A stretch of DNA of 64,000 bases from Nocardia uniformis NBRC 13702 (GTDB taxonomy: Bacteria; Actinomycetota; Actinomycetes; Mycobacteriales; Mycobacteriaceae), in NCBI RefSeq assembly GCF_001613345.1, contig NZ_BDCE01000091.1:49466-113465 (forward strand), read 5' to 3'. The notes below the pieces were generated by a model. It saw nothing but the letters and a program-made list of their open reading frames with translations, made no database searches and had not been told where the DNA came from. The position numbers were made by a program, and so were the translations under genes. Positions 43,449 through 50,987 of the stretch are shown here, piece by piece (position 1 is the first letter of the stretch; every line of letters begins with the position of its first letter).

Positions 43449-43480
43449 GCAGTACCGATTGGACTGAGGGAGGGCTCGCG

Positions 43481-43807
43481 ATGGACGACCTGACCGAGAT
43501 GCTGAAGGGCACGCTCGAAGGGTGCGTGCTCGAAATCATCGGCAGCGAGGAAACCTACGGGTACGCCATCACCCGTCGGCTGAACGAACTCGGCTTCGCC
43601 GACGTCATCGAGGGGACGGTGTACACCATCCTGCTGCGATTGGAGCGGAACGGACTCGTCCAGGTGACGAAACGACCGTCCGGTGTTGGTCCGCCACGTA
43701 AGTTCTACGCGCTCAACGACACCGGACGCGAGGAACTTGCGAAGTTCTGGGCGAAATGGCAGTACATCTCATCACGCATCGACAGGCTCAAGGAGGGCGA
43801 GGGATGA
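43481..43807 (+). CDS. PadR-family transcriptional repressor
   Basis: A 108-residue PadR protein. The winged helix is GCVLEIIGSEETYGYAITRR followed by GTVYTILLRLERNGLV, and the wing reads RKFYALNDTGREEL. It lacks the long C-terminal dimerisation helix pair of class I PadR, so it is the short class II type. It probably represses its own operon, which includes the two DUF1048 genes, by binding the dyad around the -10 just upstream. Its stop overlaps the next start (ATGA). Confidence 0.9.
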   Translation: MDDLTEMLKGTLEGCVLEIIGSEETYGYAITRRLNELGFADVIEGTVYTILLRLERNGLVQVTKRPSGVGPPRKFYALNDTGREELAKFWAKWQYISSRIDRLKEGEG

Positions 43808-44160
43808 ACTTCTGGGAGACCATCACAGGCAGCGATCTCACCAGGGAATCGAAGGCGTTCGAAGCCCGGGCCGAGGCGCTGCCGGACGAATACCGGGCGG
43901 CGTGGGAACAGATCAAGAGCCACCTCTTCCCCTATTCGGGCTTCACCGGCCGCAACCTGATGCCGATCCTCGACGCCGCCCTGGGGTTGCTCGAAGAAAC
44001 AGCGGCGGAGGGGCAGAGCGTCCACGAGGTGGTCGGCGACGACATCGGAGGCTTTTGCGCGGCGCTGGCCGGTGGAGTAGGGGCTCGAACGTATCGCGAC
44101 CGGTGGCGCGAGCAGTTGAACAGGAACGTTGCCAGGAAATTGAGCCGGCTGGGAGGCTGA
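43804..44160 (+). CDS. DUF1048 protein, copy 1
   Basis: A 118-residue helical protein of the DUF1048 family, commonly found beside PadR regulators in Gram-positive bacteria and of unknown function. It reads ALPDEYRAAWEQIKSHLFPYSGFTG in the middle and VVGDDIGGFCAAL near the end, as in family members. It has no membrane segment. It is translationally coupled to padR by a 4-nt overlap and is followed at once by a second copy. Confidence 0.8.
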   Translation: MNFWETITGSDLTRESKAFEARAEALPDEYRAAWEQIKSHLFPYSGFTGRNLMPILDAALGLLEETAAEGQSVHEVVGDDIGGFCAALAGGVGARTYRDRWREQLNRNVARKLSRLGG

Positions 44161-44161
44161 C

Positions 44162-44488
44162 GTGAGTATCCACGACATCATCGCGGGTAAGAAGCAGTGG
44201 CGGACGCACATGGCTCGGGTCAAGGCGCTCCCGCCGGATTACCAGATCGTCTACAAGGAGATGCAGAAGTACCTGTTCAAGGTCGGACCGATCGGCCTGC
44301 CTGACGGGCCCCTGCTCCCCGAGATCATCGACTTCTTCGAGGGGGGCGTCGCCGCGGGCAAGGGGGTCTTGGAACTCATCGGCAATGACGTCGCCGCGTT
44401 CTGCGACGACCTGGTCAAGGACTCACGCACCTATGCGGACGCCTATCAGGAGTCCATCAGCGGGGAACCCGGCACGGCCGCGAAGTAG
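44162..44488 (+). CDS. DUF1048 protein, copy 2
   Basis: A 108-residue paralogue of the preceding protein (ALPPDYQIVYKEMQKYLFKVG; LIGNDVAAFCDDLV). GTG 44162 begins 2 nt after the upstream stop. Together with padR this makes a three-gene operon. Its function is unknown; the tandem pair could form a heterodimer. Confidence 0.8.
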   Translation: MSIHDIIAGKKQWRTHMARVKALPPDYQIVYKEMQKYLFKVGPIGLPDGPLLPEIIDFFEGGVAAGKGVLELIGNDVAAFCDDLVKDSRTYADAYQESISGEPGTAAK

Positions 44489-44576
44489 CGCACCCGTCAC
44501 CGTCCCCCCCGGACGACGCGACTGGGCAAGGCCGGGAGAAGTCGAACCCGAAACCCTCACACCATCAGGTTGAAAT

Positions 44577-45392
44577 ATGACAAACACCAGAGATTCCTCA
44601 ACCGATTCGAAGTGGACCGGCATGGTGCCGGTCGACGACACGGCCCTGGCCGTCACCGATACCGGCGGCACCGGCCTCCCCGTGGTCTACCTCAACGGCC
44701 AGTTCGCTACGCAGGGGTACTGGCGGCGGGTCATTGCCGACCTGGGCCCGGGGTGGCGGCACATCACGTACGACGAGCGGGCCCGCGGCAGGAAGTCGCA
44801 ACGTTCGGCGGATTATTCCTTCGAGGCCGCCGTCCGGGATGTCGATGCAGTGCTCGCGGCCCGGGGCGTGGAGCGGGCGCTGGTAGTGGGCTGGTCCTAT
44901 GGAGCGTTCGTCGCGGCCCACTGGGCCAGCCGCAATCCGGACCGCGCCGTGGGCGCGATCATGGTCGACGGCGCGCAGCCGTACGACTGGCTTACCGACG
45001 ACTTGGAACAGGGGATCCGGAAAGCGTTTCGGCGGTGGGGCTGGTTCATGCCGCTGCTGCGCCCGACGGGTCTGACCCCGCGGATGACCGCGGAACAGAT
45101 GGCGAACAGCAATATCGAGCTCGGCAAACTCGCCCGGGCGCATGAGCTGGGCCCCGTCCTCGACGACATCGCCGTCCCGGCGCGGTATGTGGTTGCTTCG
45201 GGGGAGTCCTTCGGCAGCCCGGGCGGGCAGGAAGAGGTACGCACCAGCCTCCCCGCGGTAACCGAACGGAACCCGAACATCCAAATCAGTGCGAAGGTCT
45301 CCAGCAATCACGGTGCGATCCTGCGTAAGGACTTCCGCGCCGTCGCTGATGCCGTACGTGAGGTCGCCGCCCTCGACCGCCGCGAGCGCTGA
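44577..45392 (+). CDS. Alpha/beta hydrolase
   Basis: A 271-residue alpha/beta-fold hydrolase. The nucleophile elbow is GWSYGAFVA (Ser about 106), with YLNGQFATQGYW supplying the oxyanion turn. ISAKVSSNHGAILR near the end holds the catalytic His, and DDIAVPARYVVA precedes the acid position. The substrate is unknown. The gene lies 88 bp after the DUF1048 operon without a clear promoter of its own; an ATG with a poor ribosome site opens it. Confidence 0.82.
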   Translation: MTNTRDSSTDSKWTGMVPVDDTALAVTDTGGTGLPVVYLNGQFATQGYWRRVIADLGPGWRHITYDERARGRKSQRSADYSFEAAVRDVDAVLAARGVERALVVGWSYGAFVAAHWASRNPDRAVGAIMVDGAQPYDWLTDDLEQGIRKAFRRWGWFMPLLRPTGLTPRMTAEQMANSNIELGKLARAHELGPVLDDIAVPARYVVASGESFGSPGGQEEVRTSLPAVTERNPNIQISAKVSSNHGAILRKDFRAVADAVREVAALDRRER

Positions 45393-45535
45393 CGAACACC
45401 GCTGACAGACTGGCGACAGGTACACCGGGGCAAACACTCGGTCAGCGGGGAGGTATCCAGTCGCAGCACCCACAGTTCTCAGGCCTCCGAGTGTATTCGC
45501 CTGTGCCGGTAGCGGTTTGCGAGTAGTTTCCCGGC

Positions 45536-46534
45536 ATGGCCACGCCGAAGGAACCGAACGATCCGAAGCGACCGGACAAACCACACGATGCATTGTTCCG
45601 GCAGGTGATGTCGCATCCAGACGCCTTCGCTGGGGAGTTGCGCGCGGTTCTACCGGAAGCGGTTGCCGCGCAGATTGATTGGACACGGCTGCGGCCCCAG
45701 TCGTGTAGCTTCGTCTCCGCTGAGCTGCGGGCCCGCTTCAGCGATGTACTGTTCGTGACCCGCTGGGCGGGGCGAGAAGCGTTCGTGTATGTACTGCTCG
45801 AGCATCAGCGAAAGTCCGATCCGTTGATGGCGTTTCGGATGTTGGCGTACGTGGTGAGGATCTGGGAGCGGTATCTCGAAACGAACCCCGCCGCCAAGCG
45901 ATTGCCGGCGGTGATTCCGGTTGTCGTGTACGCGGGCGCCGATGGCGCGCCGTGGAGCCACTCGGTCGAGGTGGCGGATCTGGTCGATGTCGAACCCTCG
46001 ATGGCAGCAGCGTTGGCAGGGTTGTTACCCCGGATGAGGTTCGTGCTCGACGATCTGGCCACTGTCGACGCGGCTGCGTTACTGGCCAGGCAGCCGGCGC
46101 GGGTTCGGGTGGTGTTGACACTGCTCAAGAGCGCGCCGGGAAACCGGCACCTCGAACGGGACCTGTCGTCACTGATCGCGGATCTCATGACTCTGACGAC
46201 GGCGGAGTTGGACCGTGTGCTGGAGTACATCCTGGTGGTGGGCGATACTGTTGTAGGTGATCTACTGCCCGTGATCGACCAGCTCGGACCGGAAATCAAG
46301 GAGGCATTCGTGACGACCGCAGAGCGACTCCGCGCCGAAGGCCTGGCGGAAGGTTTGGCCGAGGGCCGGGCCGAGGGGCGGGCCGAGATGCTGATCGAGC
46401 AGTTGTCGCAGAAGTTCGGGTCCGTACCGTCTGCGGTGGCCGATGCGATTCGCGCACAGGATCCAGCACGGCTCCAGGCGATGGGCCGACGCGTCCTCAC
46501 CGCAGCCACCTTGGGTGACGTGATCGCCGAATAG
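45536..46534 (+). CDS. Rpn-family recombination-promoting nuclease/putative transposase
   Basis: A 332-residue protein of the Rpn (YhgA-like) group, PD-(D/E)xK-fold nucleases that promote recA-independent recombination. The N-terminal core reads PHDALFRQVMSHPDAFAGEL, then FSDVLFVTRWAGREAFVYVLLEHQRKSDP, where Asp and the E-x-Q/K element form the nuclease site. A short repeat (EGLAEGLAEGRAEGRAEML) marks the C-terminal third, as is common for this group. It stands alone and is typical of accessory DNA. Confidence 0.85.
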   Translation: MATPKEPNDPKRPDKPHDALFRQVMSHPDAFAGELRAVLPEAVAAQIDWTRLRPQSCSFVSAELRARFSDVLFVTRWAGREAFVYVLLEHQRKSDPLMAFRMLAYVVRIWERYLETNPAAKRLPAVIPVVVYAGADGAPWSHSVEVADLVDVEPSMAAALAGLLPRMRFVLDDLATVDAAALLARQPARVRVVLTLLKSAPGNRHLERDLSSLIADLMTLTTAELDRVLEYILVVGDTVVGDLLPVIDQLGPEIKEAFVTTAERLRAEGLAEGLAEGRAEGRAEMLIEQLSQKFGSVPSAVADAIRAQDPARLQAMGRRVLTAATLGDVIAE

Positions 46535-46620
46535 TGAGTAGCGTCCCCAAAGACCGCGGCTGATCGGTTGTCATCGGATTCGCCGCTCAGGCCCGGGACA
46601 ACGGAGGTGAACCAGCGGGC

Positions 46621-47316
46621 TCAGCTCAGTCTCGTCGCTGCTGCCTCCGCGTTGTCCCAGCTCGCCGGACCACCCTGCTTCACCGAGAGGCGCTCCAGCG
46701 CCGTCCTGGCCTCCGGACCAGCTATCGCGCCCAGCAGCTCGATGGCCGAGTCGGCACCGATGTCCTCGATCACGCAGTGCTCGGCCAGCTCCACCGCCCA
46801 CTCGGCGAAACAGGCCGGATCGGGGTGGAGAGCCAGCCAGCGCAGAACCGAGTCGGCCGTGTCGTCTCGCAGGCACGGGATCATCGCCAGCATCACCACC
46901 TCGATGTGATCCACGACGTGCCGCTGCAGCGAGTTGAGCCGCCCCCGTCCCTGCCATTCCCGCACCAGCTGGTCCACACCGGCCCACGTCACCTGGCTCA
47001 TGCGGGGCATTCTCTCCCCGATTGCCTGATGGAACTCCTCCCACGCATGCCACAACAGGCCAGGCGACGGCGGCTCAGGCACATACGGCGCCAATTCCGA
47101 GTCCTCCAGCAGCACGGTTACCACGCGCCGGGCCTGCGCCACCTGCTCGTCGGTGTGCGGCAGCTCCACGATCCGGCTCCAGTCCCATTCGTCCCAGGGC
47201 TGCGGCAAGGACCGCAGGGCACGGGGCAGGACATAGTCACCGTCGACACTGTGCCAACGCGCAACTACTGGGTCCCACGCCTCCTCGGCACTCGGTTCCA
47301 ACCGCGGCCCTCTCAT
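46621..47316 (-). CDS. Hypothetical helical protein, 231 aa
   Basis: An acidic, Trp-rich, all-helical protein with no family I can name (for example PQPWDEWDWSRIVELPH and LLWHAWEEFHQAIGERM). The C-terminal half (ADSVLRWLALHPDPACFAEW, GAIAGPEARTALERLSVKQG) has a HEAT-repeat-like rhythm. There is no signal peptide. It lies convergent with the Rpn gene in accessory-looking DNA and might be an immunity-like protein, but nothing shows this. Confidence 0.55.
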   Translation of the reverse strand: MRGPRLEPSAEEAWDPVVARWHSVDGDYVLPRALRSLPQPWDEWDWSRIVELPHTDEQVAQARRVVTVLLEDSELAPYVPEPPSPGLLWHAWEEFHQAIGERMPRMSQVTWAGVDQLVREWQGRGRLNSLQRHVVDHIEVVMLAMIPCLRDDTADSVLRWLALHPDPACFAEWAVELAEHCVIEDIGADSAIELLGAIAGPEARTALERLSVKQGGPASWDNAEAAATRLS

Positions 47317-47711
47317 GTCTGCCGTTGGTTATCCCGCTCAAAGTAGACCAAATCGGCTGGGCGGGGCGAGTGTGCGGCCGTGACCTGCGCGGCCGCCATG
47401 CCAACCGACTGAGCGAATCCTGATCACTCAGACACAGATTCGACCGAAAGGGAACGGACCTCGTCCACTGAATGGTACGGGCGTACATGCGAGCACAGTT
47501 TTTGAATGAATTCGTTTGTATTGCGTAGCGTTGGGTCCTACCAAACGTAAACGTATTGTTCGCGAGGTAGAGCAAGGGGAGGGGGATCTGCTGACCGCCG
47601 ATAAGGTTCACTTATCGGCGGTCAGAACGGTGCGGGATCGATTGGGGCTCTTGGGGAATCGTTTCGTGTTGTTGCGTTCGAAATGACGAAACAAACGCTA
47701 CGATTTTGGCT
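47317..47711. other. Gene-free region before the coiled-coil gene
   Basis: 395 bp with lower GC than its surroundings and no convincing gene. It holds the perfect hairpin at 47591-47625 and a 9-bp inverted pair, CGTAGCGTT (near 47523) and AACGCTACG (near 47695), the second just before the coiled-coil gene. AT-rich stretches (around 47500-47560 and 47660-47700) could hold promoters. Confidence 0.55.
47591..47625. repeat. Perfect 14-bp hairpin
   Basis: CTGACCGCCGATAA and TTATCGGCGGTCAG pair perfectly around GGTTCAC. There is no T-tract after it and it lies 87 bp before the coiled-coil gene, so it may be an operator, a terminator for an incoming transcript or a remnant of a mobile-element end. 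Confidence 0.7.
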
Positions 47712-48842
47712 GTGTCGACGAGCATCTGTAACTACCCGAGCTGCACGCGTCCCATTAATCGCGGTGGGGGTCCGGGGCGGCCTTCGGAGTACTGCGACCA
47801 TCCCGATCACACGCGGTGGCGGGCCTGGCGGGAGCGGCAGCGGCTACAGCAGGCCGAAAGCGAGACCCCGACCGCGAACGTCACTGTGACGCAACAGGGG
47901 CCGGTGACTGTGGCCCGATTGCGCGCCGATGAGCTGCTGATCCAGTTCCGGGGAGTGGCCGATCAGCTGGGGAACACACTGGCGGCGGCGGTGGCCGAAT
48001 TGTCCACGCTGGCGGATCCTTCCGTGGCGGAAGCGCAAGTGCAGGCGGTGCAGGCCGATGCCGCGCGCCGGATTGCCGAAGCCGAGATGGCGGCCGCGGC
48101 GGCGGAGCAGGCGCGGCGTAATGCTGACGAGGCGCGGGCCGCGGCGGAATCGGCGGCCGAGGACGCGGCGCTGGCCGCGGAAGCGGCCGAGGCGCGGATC
48201 GCGGACGCTGTATCCACACGCGATGACGCATTGCGCGAGGTCGAGCGGGTTACCAAACAGGCGGCCGAGGATGTGTTCGCTGCGCGGAACGAGGCGGAGG
48301 CCGAAATCCGCACCATCCGCCGCGAGTCCGCCGACGATATCGAGCGGGCGCGGCAGCAGGCGACCGAGGAGATCGAGTTGGCGCGATCCAAGACCGCGAC
48401 CGAGGTCGAGCAGGTGCGTCGCGATGCCTCCCAGCGCACTACCGCGGCCGCCGCCGAACGGGATCTGGCCGTACAGCGGGCCGCCGATGCCGAGCGCGCC
48501 ATCGACCGTGCCGAACAGGCTGTGGCGGAACGTAATCAGGCGGTTGCGGAAGCCAGGGATGAGCTCGTTCGCGTGCGCGCCGAACTCGACCGCGCCCGCA
48601 CCGAACTGACCGAGGCCCGGCGGATCGCCGCTGACGATATAGCGGCCGTGCGCGCCGAATCCGCGACAGCGCTCGATCGAGCCCGGCAGGAGGCGGCGGC
48701 GCGGCTGGCGACACTCGACGACGCTCGCGAACAAACCCTCGCTCGCGCCGAGCGCGCCGAACGTCAACTCGACGCATTGCTCGCCGGTCGCGCGGAGAGT
48801 TCGGTGCTCAGCGAAGCCACGGCTTCAGGAACTAAAAAGTAA
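47712..48842 (+). CDS. Zinc-ribbon-like, long coiled-coil protein (KfrA-like architecture)
   Basis: A 376-residue protein. The first 45 residues carry a Cys/His cluster (SICNYPSC, then YCDHPDH), a possible zinc-binding head. Most of the rest (about 75-365) is an Ala/Glu/Arg-rich heptad coiled coil (RRIAEAEMAAAAAEQARRN, ARDELVRVRAELDRARTEL). This recalls plasmid KfrA and related DNA-binding coiled-coil proteins, but the usual HTH head is replaced by the Cys cluster. The start is uncertain (GTG 47712 or TTG 47706). A 22-bp sequence repeated at 50276 lies within its codons 54-61. It belongs to the accessory patch. Confidence 0.65.
   Translation: MSTSICNYPSCTRPINRGGGPGRPSEYCDHPDHTRWRAWRERQRLQQAESETPTANVTVTQQGPVTVARLRADELLIQFRGVADQLGNTLAAAVAELSTLADPSVAEAQVQAVQADAARRIAEAEMAAAAAEQARRNADEARAAAESAAEDAALAAEAAEARIADAVSTRDDALREVERVTKQAAEDVFAARNEAEAEIRTIRRESADDIERARQQATEEIELARSKTATEVEQVRRDASQRTTAAAAERDLAVQRAADAERAIDRAEQAVAERNQAVAEARDELVRVRAELDRARTELTEARRIAADDIAAVRAESATALDRARQEAAARLATLDDAREQTLARAERAERQLDALLAGRAESSVLSEATASGTKK
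47873..47894 (+). repeat. 22-bp direct repeat, left copy
   Basis: CGCGAACGTCACTGTGACGC plus AA, identical over 22 bp to 50276-50297. It contains the 13-bp palindrome CGTCAC-T-GTGACG. This copy is inside the coiled-coil gene. Confidence 0.75.
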
Positions 48843-49056
48843 GTACCGGTCGGTATAAACACTAGGTGCGGTTTGCATTCCGAATCCTCACGGCGAAGAT
48901 ATTCATCGAGGCGGCGATCCGGCCTTACACCTGTATCGTCATTGGCAAAGAACTGCTCCGCTCGGACGCGATCTGGAATGATCTTTTCTATCGTGGATCG
49001 GCCCGGCTGGCGACTGCCCGTGCGATCATCGACCGCTGGTGCACGGAAGGGTTAAG

Positions 49057-49920
49057 GTGTTGCGAGACTTGAATATCAACGCCATCAGAGCACGGCAATC
49101 ACGGCCGAGTGTGGCGCGGGTGTACAGCTACGTGCTCGGTGGACGTGACAACTACGGCGTCGACAAAGATGTCGGGGACTTCTTCATGGGAGACCTCCCC
49201 GGCTCCGAGCTACTGGCGATTACGAACCGGGAAGCCGTTATTCGTGCGGCCCGCGATATGGCCCGCGACGGCATCCGGCAAATAATCGATATGGGTTGCG
49301 GATTGCCGACCGATGAGAACGTCCACGATGTGCTGCGCCGTCAGCACCCGGACGGTCGCGTCGTCTACGTCGACAACGACCCGTTCGTGGTGGCACATGG
49401 ACGCGCGCTGCTCGCCATCGACGACAATATCGCCGTACTCGAAGCCGATGTGGGTGATTCGGCGGCGGTCCGCGAGCATCCGGAGGTGCAGCGGCTCATC
49501 GACTTCGACGAACCTCTCGGCATCATCTTCGGTATCACGCTGAGCTTCCTCAATGATGACGAGAATCCGGCCGGGGTCGTCCGCGACTGGGCGGACCGGA
49601 TGATTCCCGGAAGTCAGGTCTACATCTCGCATTTCCAGACCGGCCGCACCCGGGAGGCAGCCGCCACCGAGCGGAAGATTCTGGAAGCCTTCGGCCGTGG
49701 CACCTGGCGCAACGAGGAGCAGATTCTCGCGCTGTTCGGTGACCTCGAACTACTCGAGCCCGGTCTGCGCGCCTGCGCGGTGGCGTCCGGATCCGCCCGC
49801 TGTGGGCACACCCGCCGCCGACCAGCGCGACCTCAGTATCTGGGAGGAACTCGTCGTCGCCGCGATCGCGCGCAAATCCGGCTAGGACGCCGGATCGGTA
49901 AACAGATCCTCTCGCGGTGA
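49057..49920 (+). CDS. DUF574-type SAM-dependent methyltransferase with a C-terminal frameshift
   Basis: An S-adenosylmethionine methyltransferase of the DUF574 group abundant in actinobacteria. Signatures are SVARVYSYVLGGRDNYGVDKD near the start, IIDMGCGLPTDENVHDVL (SAM loop) and VVYVDNDPFVVAHGRALL (ribose-binding acid). After EPGLRACAV (about 49780) the frame gives an Arg-rich, low-quality tail. The +1 frame instead gives WRPDPPAVGTP ... SIWEELVVAAIARKSG ending at 49885, the normal end of the family. A one-base indel near 49770-49785 is therefore likely. GTG 49057 has GGAAGGG at 49045. The shifted natural end would overlap the opposite DUF4913 gene by only 4 nt. Confidence 0.75.
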   Translation: MLRDLNINAIRARQSRPSVARVYSYVLGGRDNYGVDKDVGDFFMGDLPGSELLAITNREAVIRAARDMARDGIRQIIDMGCGLPTDENVHDVLRRQHPDGRVVYVDNDPFVVAHGRALLAIDDNIAVLEADVGDSAAVREHPEVQRLIDFDEPLGIIFGITLSFLNDDENPAGVVRDWADRMIPGSQVYISHFQTGRTREAAATERKILEAFGRGTWRNEEQILALFGDLELLEPGLRACAVASGSARCGHTRRRPARPQYLGGTRRRRDRAQIRLGRRIGKQILSR

Positions 49921-50253
49921 GACGAGGGGCAGCGGCGGCAGCATGTCCCGGTGTCCAACTCTCGGCGAGCAGAACTTGAACGGACCATCGGGAGCGAACA
50001 GCCGACCCATCTGCGGGTCGGCATGGTCGAGGAACCACACGCTCAATCCGGTGCGCGCGTCGAGACGGTAGTGTTCCCATGCGCGCCAAAGGATTTCCAG
50101 CCGCGCCGCTGCCTCGGCATGCTTGTACCACTCCGGACACCACGCCACTGACGGATCGTTGATCACATCGCGCCGGTACACCACGCTCAGGTAGTTATCG
50201 ACGAACTCGATCACCGACGGGTAGACGTGTCCTACCGATCTCCAGTCGTTCAT
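49882..50253 (-). CDS. DUF4913 protein
   Basis: A 123-residue protein of the DUF4913 family, found on actinobacterial plasmids and integrative elements. Diagnostic text: AWCPEWYKHAEAAARLEILWRA, then WEHYRLDARTGLSVWFLDHADPQM and DGPFKFCS. The role is unknown; the family co-occurs with conjugation and replication genes. ATG 50253 has AATGGAG ahead. Together with the coiled-coil and DUF574 genes it suggests a fragment of an integrated element. Confidence 0.8.
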   Translation of the reverse strand: MNDWRSVGHVYPSVIEFVDNYLSVVYRRDVINDPSVAWCPEWYKHAEAAARLEILWRAWEHYRLDARTGLSVWFLDHADPQMGRLFAPDGPFKFCSPRVGHRDMLPPLPLVSPREDLFTDPAS

Positions 50254-50275
50254 GACTCCATTCAACAGCACTGAG

Positions 50276-50297
50276 CGCGAACGTCACTGTGACGCAA
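50276..50297 (+). repeat. 22-bp direct repeat, right copy
   Basis: Identical to 47873-47894 over exactly 22 bp, with different flanks on both sides. It lies in the gap between the DUF4913 gene start and the response-regulator stop, about 2.4 kb from the left copy. Confidence 0.75.
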
Positions 50298-50324
50298 GTA
50301 AGTTCGATATGAGAGACCGGGTTT

Positions 50325-50987
50325 TCAGGTCGTACGCGGACTTACCAGGCCGGATTCGTATGCGAGAACGACCAGTTGGGCGCGGTCGCGGGCGTGCAGT
50401 TTGGTCATGGCCCGGTTGATATGGGTCTTCGCGGTCAGCGGACTGATGACCATATGGTCGGCGATCTCGTCGTTGGACAGGCCCCGGGCCACCAGGACTA
50501 CCGCCTCGCGTTCGCGGGCGGTCAGTTCCTTCAGGCCCGCTGTGGTGCCGGTGTCGAGCGGCTGGCTGACGTACCGGTTGATCAGCCGGCGGGTGATCGA
50601 CGGTGCGAGCAGCGCGTCACCTCGGGCGGCGACCCGCACCGCGTGCAGGAAGTCTTCCGGCTGAATATCTTTGACGAGGAATCCGGCCGCCCCGGCGCGC
50701 AGCGCGTTGAAGACATATTCGTCCATGCCGTAGTTGGTCAGGATGACGACGTGCACCCCGGCCAGGGCCGGATCCGCGGCAATGCGTCGGGTCGCCTCGA
50801 TACCGTCGGCGACGGGCATCTGAATGTCGATGAGCGCGATATCGGGCAGGTGCTGTCTGGCCAGTTCCAGCCCCTCGTTCCCGTCGGCGGCCTCGGCGAT
50901 CACCTCGATATCGTCCTCGAGGTCGAGGAGTGCGCGGAATCCGCTGCGAATGAGTGGCTGGTCGTCGACCAGCAGGACCCGAATCAT
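50325..50987 (-). CDS. NarL/LuxR-type response regulator
   Basis: A 220-residue response regulator. The receiver begins MIRVLLVDDQPLIRSGF (acidic pair), with the phospho-acceptor Asp in DIALIDIQMPVADG (about 54) and Lys in AGFLVKDIQPED. A LuxR helix-turn-helix follows (LTAREREAVVLVARGLSNDE, ADHMVISPLTAKTHINRAM). Its start overlaps the histidine-kinase stop by 4 nt (ATGA), so the two form one coupled system. The signal and targets are unknown; a small membrane protein lies divergent on the far side of the kinase. Confidence 0.93.
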   Translation of the reverse strand: MIRVLLVDDQPLIRSGFRALLDLEDDIEVIAEAADGNEGLELARQHLPDIALIDIQMPVADGIEATRRIAADPALAGVHVVILTNYGMDEYVFNALRAGAAGFLVKDIQPEDFLHAVRVAARGDALLAPSITRRLINRYVSQPLDTGTTAGLKELTAREREAVVLVARGLSNDEIADHMVISPLTAKTHINRAMTKLHARDRAQLVVLAYESGLVSPRTT

